Positions 16,419 to 25,314 of a DNA stretch of 64,000 bases are shown here, in pieces. The notes under the pieces were generated by a model that saw only the letters and a program-made list of their open reading frames with translations, was not told where the DNA came from and ran no database searches. The stretch comes from Saccharothrix syringae (GTDB taxonomy: Bacteria > Actinomycetota > Actinomycetes > Mycobacteriales > Pseudonocardiaceae). The stretch covers positions 9,052,001-9,116,000 of the forward strand of contig NZ_CP034550.1 of NCBI RefSeq assembly GCF_009498035.1. Direction: 5' to 3'. A program made the translations under genes and the position numbers. Each line of letters begins with the position of its first letter. Positions within the stretch are counted from its first letter, which is position 1.

Positions 16419-16726
16419 CGGGCAACCCTCCGGTGCACAGCGCGCACGCCAATGACCGGAGGTCTCCTCCGCCGGCAGTGCCGACCGGTGGCACCGGGAA
16501 CCCCGCGCCGGGCTCCGTGCTGACGACACCACCGTGTAGGGAGTACTCCCCTCCACCTGCGAATAGTTTCACGCATGGGCACCGGTTCGCGCCACCCGGG
16601 GTGATCGGCGGCACCCGACTGTCGCATGTTATAAGACCGATTGGTCCGTTTTGTCCCCCGGTTGCTGAGAGTGGCGGGCCGCCGCTGACGGCCCGTTCTC
16701 AGCCGAACACGCATAAGGTCAACTCC
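16419..16726. other. 308-nt divergent intergenic region between TerC and the S15/ABC fusion
   Basis: The half next to TerC holds the riboswitch described separately. The other half is relatively AT-rich for this genome (ATGTTATAAGACCGATTGG at about 16626-16644) and should carry both promoters. TAAGGT at 16714-16719 is a -10 box 8 nt before the GTG of the rightward gene, giving a leaderless transcript. Confidence 0.7.
16456..16560 (-). promoter_or_regulatory. yybP-ykoY manganese riboswitch
   Basis: On the minus strand the leader of the TerC gene contains GGAGGGGAGTACTCCC near 16553-16538, then CGTCAGCACGG, and ends with GGAGGAGACCTCCGG at 16470-16456. GGGGAGTA and GAGACC are the two conserved Mn2+-binding loops of this class, and GGAGG...CCTCC closes helix P1. 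The 3' edge is about 37 nt before the ATG, so control is probably translational or by early termination. Manganese should switch expression on. Confidence 0.85.
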
Positions 16727-19588
16727 GTGGCCCCCCTCAACCGCCTCCGCGGCAGGTGGTCGCTCCCCGCGCTGGTCCTGGTCGTCGCCCTGGTGGGCGC
16801 CACCGTGGTCTGGACGCGCCAGGGAGACGACCCGCCCCCGGTGAGCACCCGCGACGCGGTGATCGACGTGCCGGAAAGCCCGGGCAGCGCCGAGACCGTG
16901 CAGATCGACACCACCCTCTACCTGCCCGAACGCACCCCCGCGCCCGCCGTCCTGCTGCCGCACGGCTTCGGCGGCAGCAAGGCCAACGTCGCCGCCCAGG
17001 CGACCGAGCTGGCGCAGCGGGGGTTCGTCGTGCTCGCCTGGTCGGCGCGCGGTTTCGGCCGCAGCACCGGCAGCATCGCGCTGAACTCGCTGGACCACGA
17101 GGTCCGCGACGCGCAGAAGCTGCTGGACTGGCTGGCCACCCGCGAGGAGGTGGTGCGCGACGGCGGCGGCGACCCCCGGGTCGGCGTCACCGGCGGCTCG
17201 TACGGCGGCGCGCTCGCGCTGTCCCTGGCGGGCGTGGACCAGCGCGTGGACACCATCGCGCCGGTCATCACCTACAACGACCTGGCCCAGGCGCTGCTGC
17301 CGAACTCGGCGCGAGCCGACGACGTGGACGCCTCGACCGCGGCGCCCGGCGCGTTCGGCGAGGACGGCGTGTTCAAGCGCTCGTGGGCGGGCATCTTCTT
17401 CTCCGCGGGCCTGTCCGGCGCCGACGCGACCAACCCCGGCCAGGAGGCCAGCGAGCCCGGTCAGGAGGACGACGACCAGGGCCTGGGCAACGCCGCCGCG
17501 ACGGCCGCCCAGCCGCCCGCCGGGTCCCCGGTCGACGCGCCGCCCACCGGTCCGGTCAACGGGGCGTGCGGCCGCTTCCAGGCCGACGTGTGCGCCGCCT
17601 ACACCGAGGTCGCCACGACCGGCAAGGCCGGCCCGCGGACGTTGGAGGTGCTGCGCCGCGCGTCGCCGTCCTCGGTGACCGGCAACATCACCCAGCCCAC
17701 CCTGATCGTGCAGGGCGAGCAGGACACCCTGTTCGGCCTCGACCAGGCCGACGCCAACGCCCGCCAGATCGCCGCCAACGGCGCGAAGGTCAAGGTGATC
17801 TGGTACTCCGGCGGCCACGACGGCGGCTCACCGGGCCCCGAGCTGCGCGGCCGCATCGCCGACTGGCTGGACCACCACCTGCGCGGCGAGGGCGCCGACC
17901 CCGGCACCGGCTTCGAGTACACCGTGGTCGGCGCGTTCCGCAGCAGCGGTTCCCCGTCGCTGCGCGACGTCGTCGCCCCCTCCTACCCGGGCCTGGCCGG
18001 CGCCGAACCGGTGCGGCGGGTCGACGTGCCGCTGACCGGGCGCGAGCAGGTCGTGGTGAACCCGGCGGGCGGCAACCCGGCCGCCGTGTCGAGCCTGCCC
18101 GGCCTCGGGTCGGTGGTGTCGCGCTCCAGCGCGCTGTCCTCCCGGCTCTCGCTCGACCTGCCCGGCCAGTCCGCGACGTTCCTCAGCGCGCCGCAGACCG
18201 CGCAGACGCTGGTCACCGGCGCCTCCACGGTGCGGCTGCGGGTCGCCGCGGTGCCCGGCCAGCCCGTGCCCGCCGACGGCGCGGTGCTGTTCGTCAAGCT
18301 CTACGACGCCGACGCGAACGGCGTGCGGGTGCTGCCCGGCTCGGCGGTCGCGCCGGTGCGCGTGGCGAACCTGCCCGCCGACGGCACGCCGGTCGACGTG
18401 ACCGTGACGCTGCCCGGCGCGGTGCGGCCGGTGGAGGCCGACCACCGGTTCCAGCTGGTGGTGTCGACCACCGACCAGGCGTACGCCAACGCCACCGAGC
18501 CCGCCGCCTACCGGGTGTCGCTGGCCTCGTCCGCGCTGTCGGTGCCGGTGGTGCCGGGCGTGAACGCGACCAGCGACGTGCCGACCGGCGCGCTGTGGGG
18601 CATCGGGATCGTGCTGATCGCCTGCCTGATCGCCGCCGTGGTCGCCTGGTTCCGGCGGCGGCTGAGCGCCGACGTCGACCCGGGGCTGACCGGCGTGCCG
18701 CTGGTGATCGAGGGCCTGACCAAGTCCTACCCCGGCGGCCTGACCGCGGTGAAGGACCTGTCGTTCCGCGTGGAGCACGGCCAGGTGCTGGGCCTGCTCG
18801 GGCCGAACGGCGCGGGCAAGACCACGACGCTGCGCATGCTGATGGGCCTGATCCGGCCCAGCGAGGGCGGCATCCGGGTGTTCGGGCACAAGGTGCACCC
18901 CGGCGCGCCCGTGCTGTCCCGGATCGGCTCGTTCGTCGAGGGCTCGGGCTTCCTGCCGCACCTGTCCGGCGCCGCCAACCTGCGGCTGTACTGGGAGGCC
19001 ACCGGCAGGCCCGCGGAGCAGGCGCACGTCGAGGAGGCGCTGGAGATCGCCGGCCTCGGCAACGCCGTGCACCGGCGCGTGCGGACCTACAGCCAGGGCA
19101 TGCGCCAGCGGCTGGCCATCGCCCAGGCCATGCTCGGCCTGCCGGACCTGCTGGTGCTCGACGAGCCGACCAACGGCCTCGACCCGCCCCAGATCCACCA
19201 GATGCGCGAGGTGCTGCGCCGCTACGCCGCGGCGGGGCGCACCGTGCTGGTGTCCTCCCACCTGCTCGCCGAGGTCGAGCAGACGTGCACCCACGTCGTG
19301 GTGATGCACAAGGGGACGCTGGTCGCGGCCGGTCCGGTCGAGGAGATCGCGACGGGCGGCGGCGAGGCGAGCTTCCGGGTCGACCGGCCCGAGGAGGCGG
19401 CCTCCGTGCTGCGCGGCCTGGCCGGCGTGCACGACGTCCACGTGGACGGCGAGCAGGTCCACGCGAGCCTCAACGGCACGCCGCGGGCGTCGGCGCTGCA
19501 GGCCCTGGTGGCCGCGGGCGTGGCCGTGGACCAGGCCGGGCCCCGGCGGCGGTTGGAAGACGCGTTCCTGGAGTTGGTGGGCGAATGA
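16727..19588 (+). CDS. S15 (X-Pro peptidase-like) hydrolase fused to an ABC transporter ATPase
   Basis: 953 residues from a leaderless GTG. Residues ~10-30 are a membrane anchor, then an alpha/beta hydrolase of the CocE/NonD-S15 type: serine in GVTGGSYGGALALS (~155), aspartate in VQGEQDTLFGLDQ, histidine in YSGGHDGGSPG, followed by a jelly-roll region. A membrane helix at ~620-645 (GIGIVLIACLIAAVVAW) leads into a complete ABC ATPase with Walker A GPNGAGKTTT (~695), signature YSQGMRQRL (~788) and Walker B LLVLDEPTN. The hydrolase probably lies outside and the ATPase inside. The permease gene overlaps the stop by 4 nt. Confidence 0.9.
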   Translation: MAPLNRLRGRWSLPALVLVVALVGATVVWTRQGDDPPPVSTRDAVIDVPESPGSAETVQIDTTLYLPERTPAPAVLLPHGFGGSKANVAAQATELAQRGFVVLAWSARGFGRSTGSIALNSLDHEVRDAQKLLDWLATREEVVRDGGGDPRVGVTGGSYGGALALSLAGVDQRVDTIAPVITYNDLAQALLPNSARADDVDASTAAPGAFGEDGVFKRSWAGIFFSAGLSGADATNPGQEASEPGQEDDDQGLGNAAATAAQPPAGSPVDAPPTGPVNGACGRFQADVCAAYTEVATTGKAGPRTLEVLRRASPSSVTGNITQPTLIVQGEQDTLFGLDQADANARQIAANGAKVKVIWYSGGHDGGSPGPELRGRIADWLDHHLRGEGADPGTGFEYTVVGAFRSSGSPSLRDVVAPSYPGLAGAEPVRRVDVPLTGREQVVVNPAGGNPAAVSSLPGLGSVVSRSSALSSRLSLDLPGQSATFLSAPQTAQTLVTGASTVRLRVAAVPGQPVPADGAVLFVKLYDADANGVRVLPGSAVAPVRVANLPADGTPVDVTVTLPGAVRPVEADHRFQLVVSTTDQAYANATEPAAYRVSLASSALSVPVVPGVNATSDVPTGALWGIGIVLIACLIAAVVAWFRRRLSADVDPGLTGVPLVIEGLTKSYPGGLTAVKDLSFRVEHGQVLGLLGPNGAGKTTTLRMLMGLIRPSEGGIRVFGHKVHPGAPVLSRIGSFVEGSGFLPHLSGAANLRLYWEATGRPAEQAHVEEALEIAGLGNAVHRRVRTYSQGMRQRLAIAQAMLGLPDLLVLDEPTNGLDPPQIHQMREVLRRYAAAGRTVLVSSHLLAEVEQTCTHVVVMHKGTLVAAGPVEEIATGGGEASFRVDRPEEAASVLRGLAGVHDVHVDGEQVHASLNGTPRASALQALVAAGVAVDQAGPRRRLEDAFLELVGE

Positions 19589-20526
19589 GCACGCGAAACG
19601 GCACCCCGAACGGGGTGCACACCGACCCGGGTGCCATCGCGGACCTGACCTCCGCGGCGGCGGCCGAGCCGTCGTCGGTGGCGCCGGACGGGTCCAAGGT
19701 CGGCTACCGGGCCGGGCGGACGCTGCGCATCCGGGTCGAGCTGGCGCGGCAGCTGCGGCGCAGGCGGACGCAGCTGGTGCTGGGTTTCCTGGTGCTGCTG
19801 CCGTTCATCCTGGTGGTGGCGTTCGAGATCGGCCAGTCGCAGCCCAACCGGCGGACGGGCGGTTTCGTCGACCTGGCCACGGCCAGCGGCGTGAACTTCG
19901 TGATCCTGACGCTGTTCGTGTCGGGCAGCTTCCTGCTGCCGATGATCGTGGCGCTGTTCTTCGGCGACACCATCGCGTCCGAGGCGTCGTGGTCGTCGCT
20001 GAAGTACCTGCTGGCGGCGCCGGTGCCGAGGCACCGGTTGCTGCGGCAGAAGGCGCTGGCCTCGGGGCTGCTGTCGCTGTTCGCGCTGGTGCTGCTGCCC
20101 GCGGTGGCGCTCGGCGTCGGCGTGGCGTGGTACGGGGCCGGGGAGGCGGTGTCGCCCACGGGTGAGGCCGCGTCGTTCGGCGCCGGGGTCTACGGGGTGG
20201 CGCTGGCGGTCGTGTACATCTCGATCCACCTGTTCTGGGTGGCGGGGTTGGCGCTGTACCTGTCGGTGTCCACGGACGCGCCGCTGGGCGCGGTGGGCGG
20301 TGCGGTGCTGGCGTCGATCCTGTCGCAGATCCTGGACCAGATCACGGCGTTGGAGGACCTGCGGAACTACCTGCCGACGCACTACGCGCTGGCCTGGGTG
20401 GACCTGCTGTCGACCGACATCGACTGGTCGCAGATGGCGAAGGGGACGTTCTCGGCGTTGGCGTTCGGCGCGTTCTTCACGCTGATGGCGGCGCGGAAGT
20501 TCGCCCGCAAGGACATCACGAGCTGA
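19585..20526 (+). CDS. ABC-2-type permease partner of the fused ATPase
   Basis: 313 residues. An Ala/Thr-rich cytoplasmic N-terminus of about 50 residues precedes six membrane helices (LVLGFLVLLPFILVVAFEI, then FVILTLFVSGSFLLPMIVAL, and others), as expected for ABC-2 permeases. The loop EASWSSLKYLLAAPVPRHRL contains the RxxLLxxxP-type coupling region found in natural-product and drug exporters of this class. The ATG overlaps the stop codon of the S15-ABC fusion gene, so both are translated together and form one transporter. Substrate is unknown; a peptide is a fair guess because of the fused peptidase-like domain. Confidence 0.88.
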   Translation: MSTRNGTPNGVHTDPGAIADLTSAAAAEPSSVAPDGSKVGYRAGRTLRIRVELARQLRRRRTQLVLGFLVLLPFILVVAFEIGQSQPNRRTGGFVDLATASGVNFVILTLFVSGSFLLPMIVALFFGDTIASEASWSSLKYLLAAPVPRHRLLRQKALASGLLSLFALVLLPAVALGVGVAWYGAGEAVSPTGEAASFGAGVYGVALAVVYISIHLFWVAGLALYLSVSTDAPLGAVGGAVLASILSQILDQITALEDLRNYLPTHYALAWVDLLSTDIDWSQMAKGTFSALAFGAFFTLMAARKFARKDITS

Positions 20527-20587
20527 GCGGGTGGGATCGGGCGGACCGCGGGTCGGGTTGCGGTCCGGACTCCGGTCCGGATCTTGA

Positions 20588-20620
20588 GAGGGGCGCCGGG
20601 TTCTCCACCTGGCGCCCCTC
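20588..20620. terminator. Bidirectional hairpin terminator
   Basis: GAGGGGCGCC at 20588-20597 pairs perfectly with 20611-20620 around a 13-nt loop. It lies between the convergent ABC permease and MmcQ-like genes and could stop transcription from both sides. Confidence 0.8.
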
Positions 20621-20666
20621 CGCGTTCACGGCACCCCGGCCCGCGTTCGCGGCACCCGGCTTCCGG

Positions 20667-21011
20667 TCACGGCCTCCTGGACTTGGGCAACTTCGCCACC
20701 ACCGCGTCGTAGGAGGCGTCGAGCAGTTCACGCACCTCGTCGTCCGGCACGCTCCCCTTGAGGTCGACCCGATTCCACCCGTAGCGCCCGACGTACGGCG
20801 CGACCACCACGTCGTCCGGGTACCGCTCCCGCCACTCGGCGGCGGCCTCGGCGTTGGCGCCGCACTTGACCGAGATCGCGTGGTCGGTCAACCCGATGAA
20901 GGCGAACACCTTGTCCCCGACCTTGGCCACCAGGTCCTCCTCGCCCCAGGGATAGGTCTCCTGCGCGCCGGGCTTGGCCAGGCAGTGGGCGATCACCTCG
21001 TCGAGCGTCAT
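20667..21011 (-). CDS. MmcQ/YjbR-family protein
   Basis: 114 residues from ATG 21011, with AAGG about 9 nt upstream; a GTG 9 nt earlier is possible. The sequence matches MmcQ/YjbR (CyaY-like fold): CLAKPGAQETYPWGEEDLVA, KVFAFIGLTDHAISVKCG and then PYVGRYGWNRVDLKG with DDEVRELLDASYDAVVAK. Family proteins are called DNA-binding but the evidence is thin. The gene ends just after the bidirectional hairpin and sits 22 nt downstream of the TetR gene's stop, on the same strand. Confidence 0.88.
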   Translation of the reverse strand: MTLDEVIAHCLAKPGAQETYPWGEEDLVAKVGDKVFAFIGLTDHAISVKCGANAEAAAEWRERYPDDVVVAPYVGRYGWNRVDLKGSVPDDEVRELLDASYDAVVAKLPKSRRP

Positions 21012-21032
21012 GGCCGTCACCTTATTGGGGCA

Positions 21033-21686
21033 TCAGCGCTGCTGGTGGTCGAACAGCGAGTCCCGAACGGCGACCAACGCCTCCGGCCCCACCGGCAGTT
21101 CGCGGGCGGCCTCGGCGCGGGCGCCGTCGAGGAAGATCGCGATGTTGCGGCGCCACGCGTCCGGCGCGGTGGCACGGGTGGCGCGGACGAACTGCCCCGT
21201 GCACCACAGGGCGACGAACAGGTCGCCCGCGGTGAAGTCGGCGCGCAACGAGCCGTGCCGCTTGGCCTCGTCGACAAGTCGGGCGCCCTCGGCCAGCGCT
21301 TCGTCGCAGACGCGGGTCAGCTCGGTGGCGTCCGGGAAACGGCGGGACACCAGGTCGTTGAGCACCGGCTCCTCGGCCTGGAGCGCGGCCATGCCCTCGA
21401 CGTAGGCGACGAAGCGGCGCCAGGGGTCGGCCGCCCCCCTGACCCGGCTCAGCAGGTGGGCGAGGCGCACCGAAGCCAGCTCGGGCACGACGGCGTCGAT
21501 AAGTGCTTCACGGCTGCCGAAGCGGTTGTAGAGCGTGCCGGTGCTGACCCCGGCGCGGCTGGCGATGTCCTCCAGCGGGGCGGTGAGGCCGCGTTCGCGG
21601 AACACCTCGATCGCGGCGGCCTTCAGCTTCTCAACGTTGCGCTGCGCGTCCCGCCGCAGGCGCGGCGTGCCGCCGGTGGGGCTCAT
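21033..21686 (-). CDS. TetR/AcrR-family repressor
   Basis: 217 residues from ATG 21686. The N-terminal helix-turn-helix is clear: KLKAAAIEVFRERGLTAPL, EDIASRAGVSTGTLYNRFGS. The C-terminal ligand domain resembles those TetR proteins that control short-chain dehydrogenases. It diverges from an SDR gene, and the shared 99-nt promoter contains two identical-architecture operators (AAGTTGA-N8-TCAACTT), one adjacent to each gene. It most likely represses both itself and the SDR gene until an unknown inducer binds. Confidence 0.92.
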   Translation of the reverse strand: MSPTGGTPRLRRDAQRNVEKLKAAAIEVFRERGLTAPLEDIASRAGVSTGTLYNRFGSREALIDAVVPELASVRLAHLLSRVRGAADPWRRFVAYVEGMAALQAEEPVLNDLVSRRFPDATELTRVCDEALAEGARLVDEAKRHGSLRADFTAGDLFVALWCTGQFVRATRATAPDAWRRNIAIFLDGARAEAARELPVGPEALVAVRDSLFDHQQR

Positions 21687-21706
21687 GGGTGCATTCTGAC
21701 AGCCGG

Positions 21707-21728
21707 AAGTTGACGCAGCCCTCAACTT
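21707..21728. promoter_or_regulatory. TetR operator 1: AAGTTGA-N8-TCAACTT
   Basis: Inverted 7-bp arms at 21707-21713 and 21722-21728 with an 8-nt spacer, immediately upstream of the TetR start codon. Identical in arms and spacing to operator 2. Confidence 0.85.
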
Positions 21729-21747
21729 GTGCGCTACGGTTGAAGAC

Positions 21748-21769
21748 AAGTTGAGGCCAGCATCAACTT
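21748..21769. promoter_or_regulatory. TetR operator 2: AAGTTGA-N8-TCAACTT
   Basis: Arms at 21748-21754 and 21763-21769, spacer 8 nt, centred 41 bp (about four helical turns) from operator 1 and 17 nt before the SDR start. The inner half-sites of the two operators also form a 10-bp inverted repeat, CTCAACTTGT and its complement. Confidence 0.85.
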
Positions 21770-21785
21770 AGAGAGGCGGGCCATC

Positions 21786-22544
21786 TTGCCCAACACGATC
21801 GCACTCTTCGGCGCAGGCCCGGGCCTGGGCGCGGCGGTGGCCAGGCGCTTCGGCCGCGAGGGCTACCGGGTGGCCCTGGTAGCCCGCCGCCGCGAACCCC
21901 TGGACGCCCTGCGAAGCGCACTGACCGCCGCAGGCGTGGAAGCCGAGACCTTCCCCGCCGACCTGACCAACCCGACCAACGCCCCCGCCCTGGTCGACAA
22001 GATCCGCAAACGCTTCAACCGCGTAGACGCGCTCTACTACGCCCCCGCCCCGTCCGAGGGCTTCACCCCCGCGGCCGACCTGGACGCCGGGGCGCTGCGC
22101 GACTTGATCGACTTGTACCTGCTCACCCCGGTCGAACTGGTGCGCGCCGTGCTGCCCGACATGCTCGCCCGAGGCAACGGCGCCATCCTCCTCGGCCAGG
22201 GCGCCTCAGCCCTGCACGGCCTGCCGGGCATGAGCGGCCTGGGCCCCGCCATGGCGGCCGCGCGCAACTACGTGCACTCGCTGCACGGCGAGGTGGCCGG
22301 GCGGGGCGTGTACGCGGGCGCGATCACGGTGACCGCGATGATCCGCGGCAGCGCCGGGCACCAGCGCCTGCTCAGCGGCGAATTCACCCTGCCCGAGGGG
22401 GTGAAGCTGCCCGCGGGCGCGGAACTGCCGGTGGTCGACCCCGACGAGCTGGCCGAGGTGTGCTGGGAACTGGTCACCCGGCGGGACCGGGTGGAGGCGA
22501 TCCACCCCGCCCTGCCGGAGGGCTGGGGCACACCGGGGGCCTAG
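21786..22544 (+). CDS. SDR-family protein without the usual catalytic Tyr-Lys pair
   Basis: 252 residues, TTG start. The N-terminal NAD(P)-binding motif is good: IALFGAGPGLGAAVARRFG, followed by VALVARRREPLDAL, where the arginines suggest NADPH. The catalytic region, normally S...YxxxK, reads GQGASALHGLPGMSGLGPAM then AAARNYVHSLHGEV: there is no Tyr-x3-Lys at the expected place. The protein may bind nucleotide but lack classical dehydrogenase activity. Its expression is probably controlled by the divergent TetR through the two operators upstream. Confidence 0.82.
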   Translation: MPNTIALFGAGPGLGAAVARRFGREGYRVALVARRREPLDALRSALTAAGVEAETFPADLTNPTNAPALVDKIRKRFNRVDALYYAPAPSEGFTPAADLDAGALRDLIDLYLLTPVELVRAVLPDMLARGNGAILLGQGASALHGLPGMSGLGPAMAAARNYVHSLHGEVAGRGVYAGAITVTAMIRGSAGHQRLLSGEFTLPEGVKLPAGAELPVVDPDELAEVCWELVTRRDRVEAIHPALPEGWGTPGA

Positions 22545-22939
22545 ACACACCAGGGGCCAGGACACGCTGGTCCCGAGGCATGTCGCGGGCTGCGGCCACT
22601 GTCAGCCGGGGCTGCCCGTCGGCCGGGGCTGCCCGCACTATCCGGGCCGGCGCTGTTCCGGGCCGGCACCGCTCCGGGCCGGCACCGCTCCGGGCCGGCA
22701 CCGCTCCGGGCTAGCACCGCTCCGGACTGGCGCTGCTCCGGGCTGGGCCGCCGCGGGGTGGGACCGTCGGGGGCTCGTGGTGGGCGGGTGGGTGGGTCGT
22801 TCGGACGTGCCGGGGTGGTTTCGGGGCTCCGTTTCTCTCAACCGATGACCGTAACGGCGTTTCCGTACATGGTGGGCGCCATGTTCACCCGATCGAGTTG
22901 TACGGAGTCCCGTTTTGGCAGGTCAAGGGTATCGGGAAT
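22545..22939. other. 395-nt gene-free region with a 16-bp tandem array
   Basis: It contains the 16-bp array at 22641-22752. The right half (22820-22939) is more AT-rich, with CCGTAC at 22865 and GTACGG at 22912 as an inverted pair, and lies just after the uvrB stop, so it may include its terminator. I see no credible gene. Confidence 0.65.
22641..22752. repeat. 16-bp tandem repeat, seven units
   Basis: Seven gapless units starting at 22641, 22657, 22673, 22689, 22705, 22721 and 22737. The three central ones are identical (TCCGGGCCGGCACCGC); the outer ones carry two to six changes. The core CCGGGCCGG is nearly palindromic, so each unit could form a small hairpin. Confidence 0.93.
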
Positions 22940-25096
22940 CTACTTCACCCCCGCCGCGTCCATGCCGCGCAGTTCCTTCTTCAAGTCCTGGATCTCGTCG
23001 CGCAGGCGGGCGGCCAGTTCGAACTGCAGCTCGCGCGCCGCGTTCATCATCTGGTCCGTCAGCTGCTGCACGAGGTCCGCCAGCTCCGAGCGGGCCATGC
23101 CGCTGGTGTCGCGGTCGGCCAGGACGCCCGAGCTGCGGCCCGACGCACCCGGGTCGCCGGTCGGCTTCTTGCCCCTGCTCGCGTTGCGGCCGGAACCACC
23201 CGGTTCGACGGCGTCCTCCGCCTCCGCGTAGACCTGCTCCAGGATGTCGGTGATCTTCTTGCGCAGCGGCTGGGGGTCGAGGCCCCGTTCCTCGTTGTAC
23301 GCGATCTGCTTGGCGCGGCGGCGGTTGGTCTCGTCGATCGCGTGCCGCATGGAGTCGGTGATGCGGTCCGCGTACATGTGGACCTCGCCGGAGACGTTGC
23401 GGGCCGCGCGGCCGATGGTCTGGATGAGGCTCGTGCCGGAGCGCAGGAAGCCCTCCTTGTCCGCGTCGAGGATGGCCACCAGGGACACCTCGGGCAGGTC
23501 CAGGCCCTCGCGCAGGAGGTTGATGCCGATGAGGACGTCGTACTCGCCCAGGCGCAGTTGGCGCAGCAGCTCGACGCGGCGCAGGGTGTCGATGTCCGAG
23601 TGCAGGTAGCGGACCTTGATGCCGAGTTCGAGCAGGTAGTCGGTGAGGTCCTCGGCCATCTTCTTGGTCAGGGTGGTGACCAGGACGCGCTCGTCGCGCT
23701 CGGCGCGGGCGCGGATCTCGTGGACCAGGTCGTCGATCTGGCCCTCGGTCGGCTTGACCACGACCTCCGGGTCGACCAGGCCCGTGGGGCGGATGACCTG
23801 CTCGACGAACTCGCCGCCCGCCTGGCCCATCTCGTACGGGCCGGGCGTCGCGGACAGGTAGACCGTCTGACCGATGCGGTCGGCGAACTCCTCCCAGGTC
23901 AGCGGCCGGTTGTCCAGGGCGCTGGGCAGGCGGAAGCCGTGTTCGACGAGGTTGCGCTTGCGGGACGCGTCGCCCTCGTACATGCCGCCGATCTGCGGCA
24001 CGGTGACGTGCGACTCGTCGATGACCAGCAGGAAGTCGTCGGGGAAGTAGTCGATCAGGGTCGCCGGGGCGGAACCCGCCGGGCGGTCGTCGATGTGGCG
24101 CGAGTAGTTCTCGATGCCGGAGCAGAAGCCGACCTGGCGCATCATCTCGATGTCGTACGTGGTGCGCATGCGCAGCCGCTGCGCCTCCAGGAGCTTGCCC
24201 TGGCGCTCCATCCGCGCCAGCTGCTCGGCCAGCTCCGCCTCGATGCCGCGGATGGCCTTCTCCATGCGCTCGGGACCGGCCACGTAGTGGGTGGCCGGGA
24301 AGATGCGCAGCTCGTCGACCTCCTTGACCACGTCGCCGGTCAGGGGGTGCAGGTAGTACAGCTTGTCGATCTCGTCGCCGAAGAACTCGACCCGGACGGC
24401 CAGCTCCTCGTACGCCGGGATGACCTCGACCGTGTCGCCGCGCACCCGGAACGTGCCGCGGTTGAACGCGATGTCGTTGCGCGCGTACTGGATGTCGACC
24501 AGGGCGCGCAGCAGGAGGTCGCGCTCGACCTCGACGCCCACCTGGAGGTTGATCGACCGGTCGAGGTAGGACTGGGGCGTGCCCAGGCCGTAGATGCACG
24601 ACACCGAGGCCACCACGATCACGTCGCGCCGGGTCAGCAGGCTCATCGTGGCCGAGTGGCGCAGCCGTTCGACGTCCTCGTTGATCGACGAGTCCTTCTC
24701 GATGTAGGTGTCGGTCTGCGGGATGTACGCCTCGGGCTGGTAGTAGTCGTAGTAGCTGACGAAGTACTCCACCGCGTTGTCGGGGAAGAACTCCTTCAGC
24801 TCGTTGGCCAGCTGCGCGGCCAGCGTCTTGTTCGGCGCCATCACCAGGGTGGGCCGCTGCAGCTTCTCCACCAGCCAGGCCGTGGTGGCCGACTTGCCGG
24901 TGCCGGTGGCGCCGAGCAGGACGACGTCCTTCTCCCCGGCGCGGACGCGCCGTTCGAGCTCCGCGATCGCCGCGGGCTGGTCACCCGCGGGCTGGTAGTC
25001 GCTGACCACGCGGAACTTCCCGTCGGTGCGGGGAATGTCACCGACGGGGCGGTGCGACGAGTGCGCCTTGACCGGGATCTCGGTAGGGAATGCCAC
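22940..25096 (-). CDS. uvrB: UvrB, excinuclease ABC subunit B
   Basis: 718 residues, the usual length. UvrB receives damaged DNA from UvrA, opens it with its helicase-like motor and recruits UvrC for incision in nucleotide excision repair. Walker A is [15 protein letters not shown] (~45-58), the damage-inserting beta-hairpin is [16 protein letters not shown], and helicase motifs include [10 protein letters not shown] and QTIGRAARN near residue 550. The C-terminal UVR coiled-coil domain that binds UvrC ([19 protein letters not shown]) is present. A Gly/Lys/Ser-rich insert separates it from the motor. The DUF5685 gene lies upstream, insulated by a strong hairpin. Confidence 0.98.
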   Translation of the reverse strand: MAFPTEIPVKAHSSHRPVGDIPRTDGKFRVVSDYQPAGDQPAAIAELERRVRAGEKDVVLLGATGTGKSATTAWLVEKLQRPTLVMAPNKTLAAQLANELKEFFPDNAVEYFVSYYDYYQPEAYIPQTDTYIEKDSSINEDVERLRHSATMSLLTRRDVIVVASVSCIYGLGTPQSYLDRSINLQVGVEVERDLLLRALVDIQYARNDIAFNRGTFRVRGDTVEVIPAYEELAVRVEFFGDEIDKLYYLHPLTGDVVKEVDELRIFPATHYVAGPERMEKAIRGIEAELAEQLARMERQGKLLEAQRLRMRTTYDIEMMRQVGFCSGIENYSRHIDDRPAGSAPATLIDYFPDDFLLVIDESHVTVPQIGGMYEGDASRKRNLVEHGFRLPSALDNRPLTWEEFADRIGQTVYLSATPGPYEMGQAGGEFVEQVIRPTGLVDPEVVVKPTEGQIDDLVHEIRARAERDERVLVTTLTKKMAEDLTDYLLELGIKVRYLHSDIDTLRRVELLRQLRLGEYDVLIGINLLREGLDLPEVSLVAILDADKEGFLRSGTSLIQTIGRAARNVSGEVHMYADRITDSMRHAIDETNRRRAKQIAYNEERGLDPQPLRKKITDILEQVYAEAEDAVEPGGSGRNASRGKKPTGDPGASGRSSGVLADRDTSGMARSELADLVQQLTDQMMNAARELQFELAARLRDEIQDLKKELRGMDAAGVK

Positions 25097-25142
25097 GACT
25101 CAAAAGGTACGCCCCGGGTCCGACAATTCGCGTCGCCCCAGG

Positions 25143-25187
25143 TCAGCGCCTCGCCCCACCGGTGACGCGGGTGGGGTGAGGCGCTGA
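25143..25187 (-). terminator. 18-bp stem hairpin between the DUF5685 gene and uvrB
   Basis: Arms 25143-25160 and 25170-25187 match at 17 of 18 positions (TCAGCGCCTCGCCCCACC and its complement) around a 9-nt loop. It sits downstream of the DUF5685 stop and about 47 nt before the uvrB start, so it probably ends the DUF5685 transcript. Confidence 0.82.
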
Positions 25188-25314
25188 TGGGAGGTGGCGA
25201 TCGGGCGGTGGAGCGGTAGAGCGGTGGTCGGGCGAGGACGAGGGCGGGACCGCAGGCGGAAGCGAGTGGCGGAAGCGAAGGGCGAGGAGCGAAGGGCGAG
25301 GGCGCGGGGCGGGG

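Noticed and set aside
16419..16556. Upstream ATG at 16556 as the TerC start
   Set aside because: It lies inside the riboswitch and the encoded N-terminus shows no membrane or signal character.
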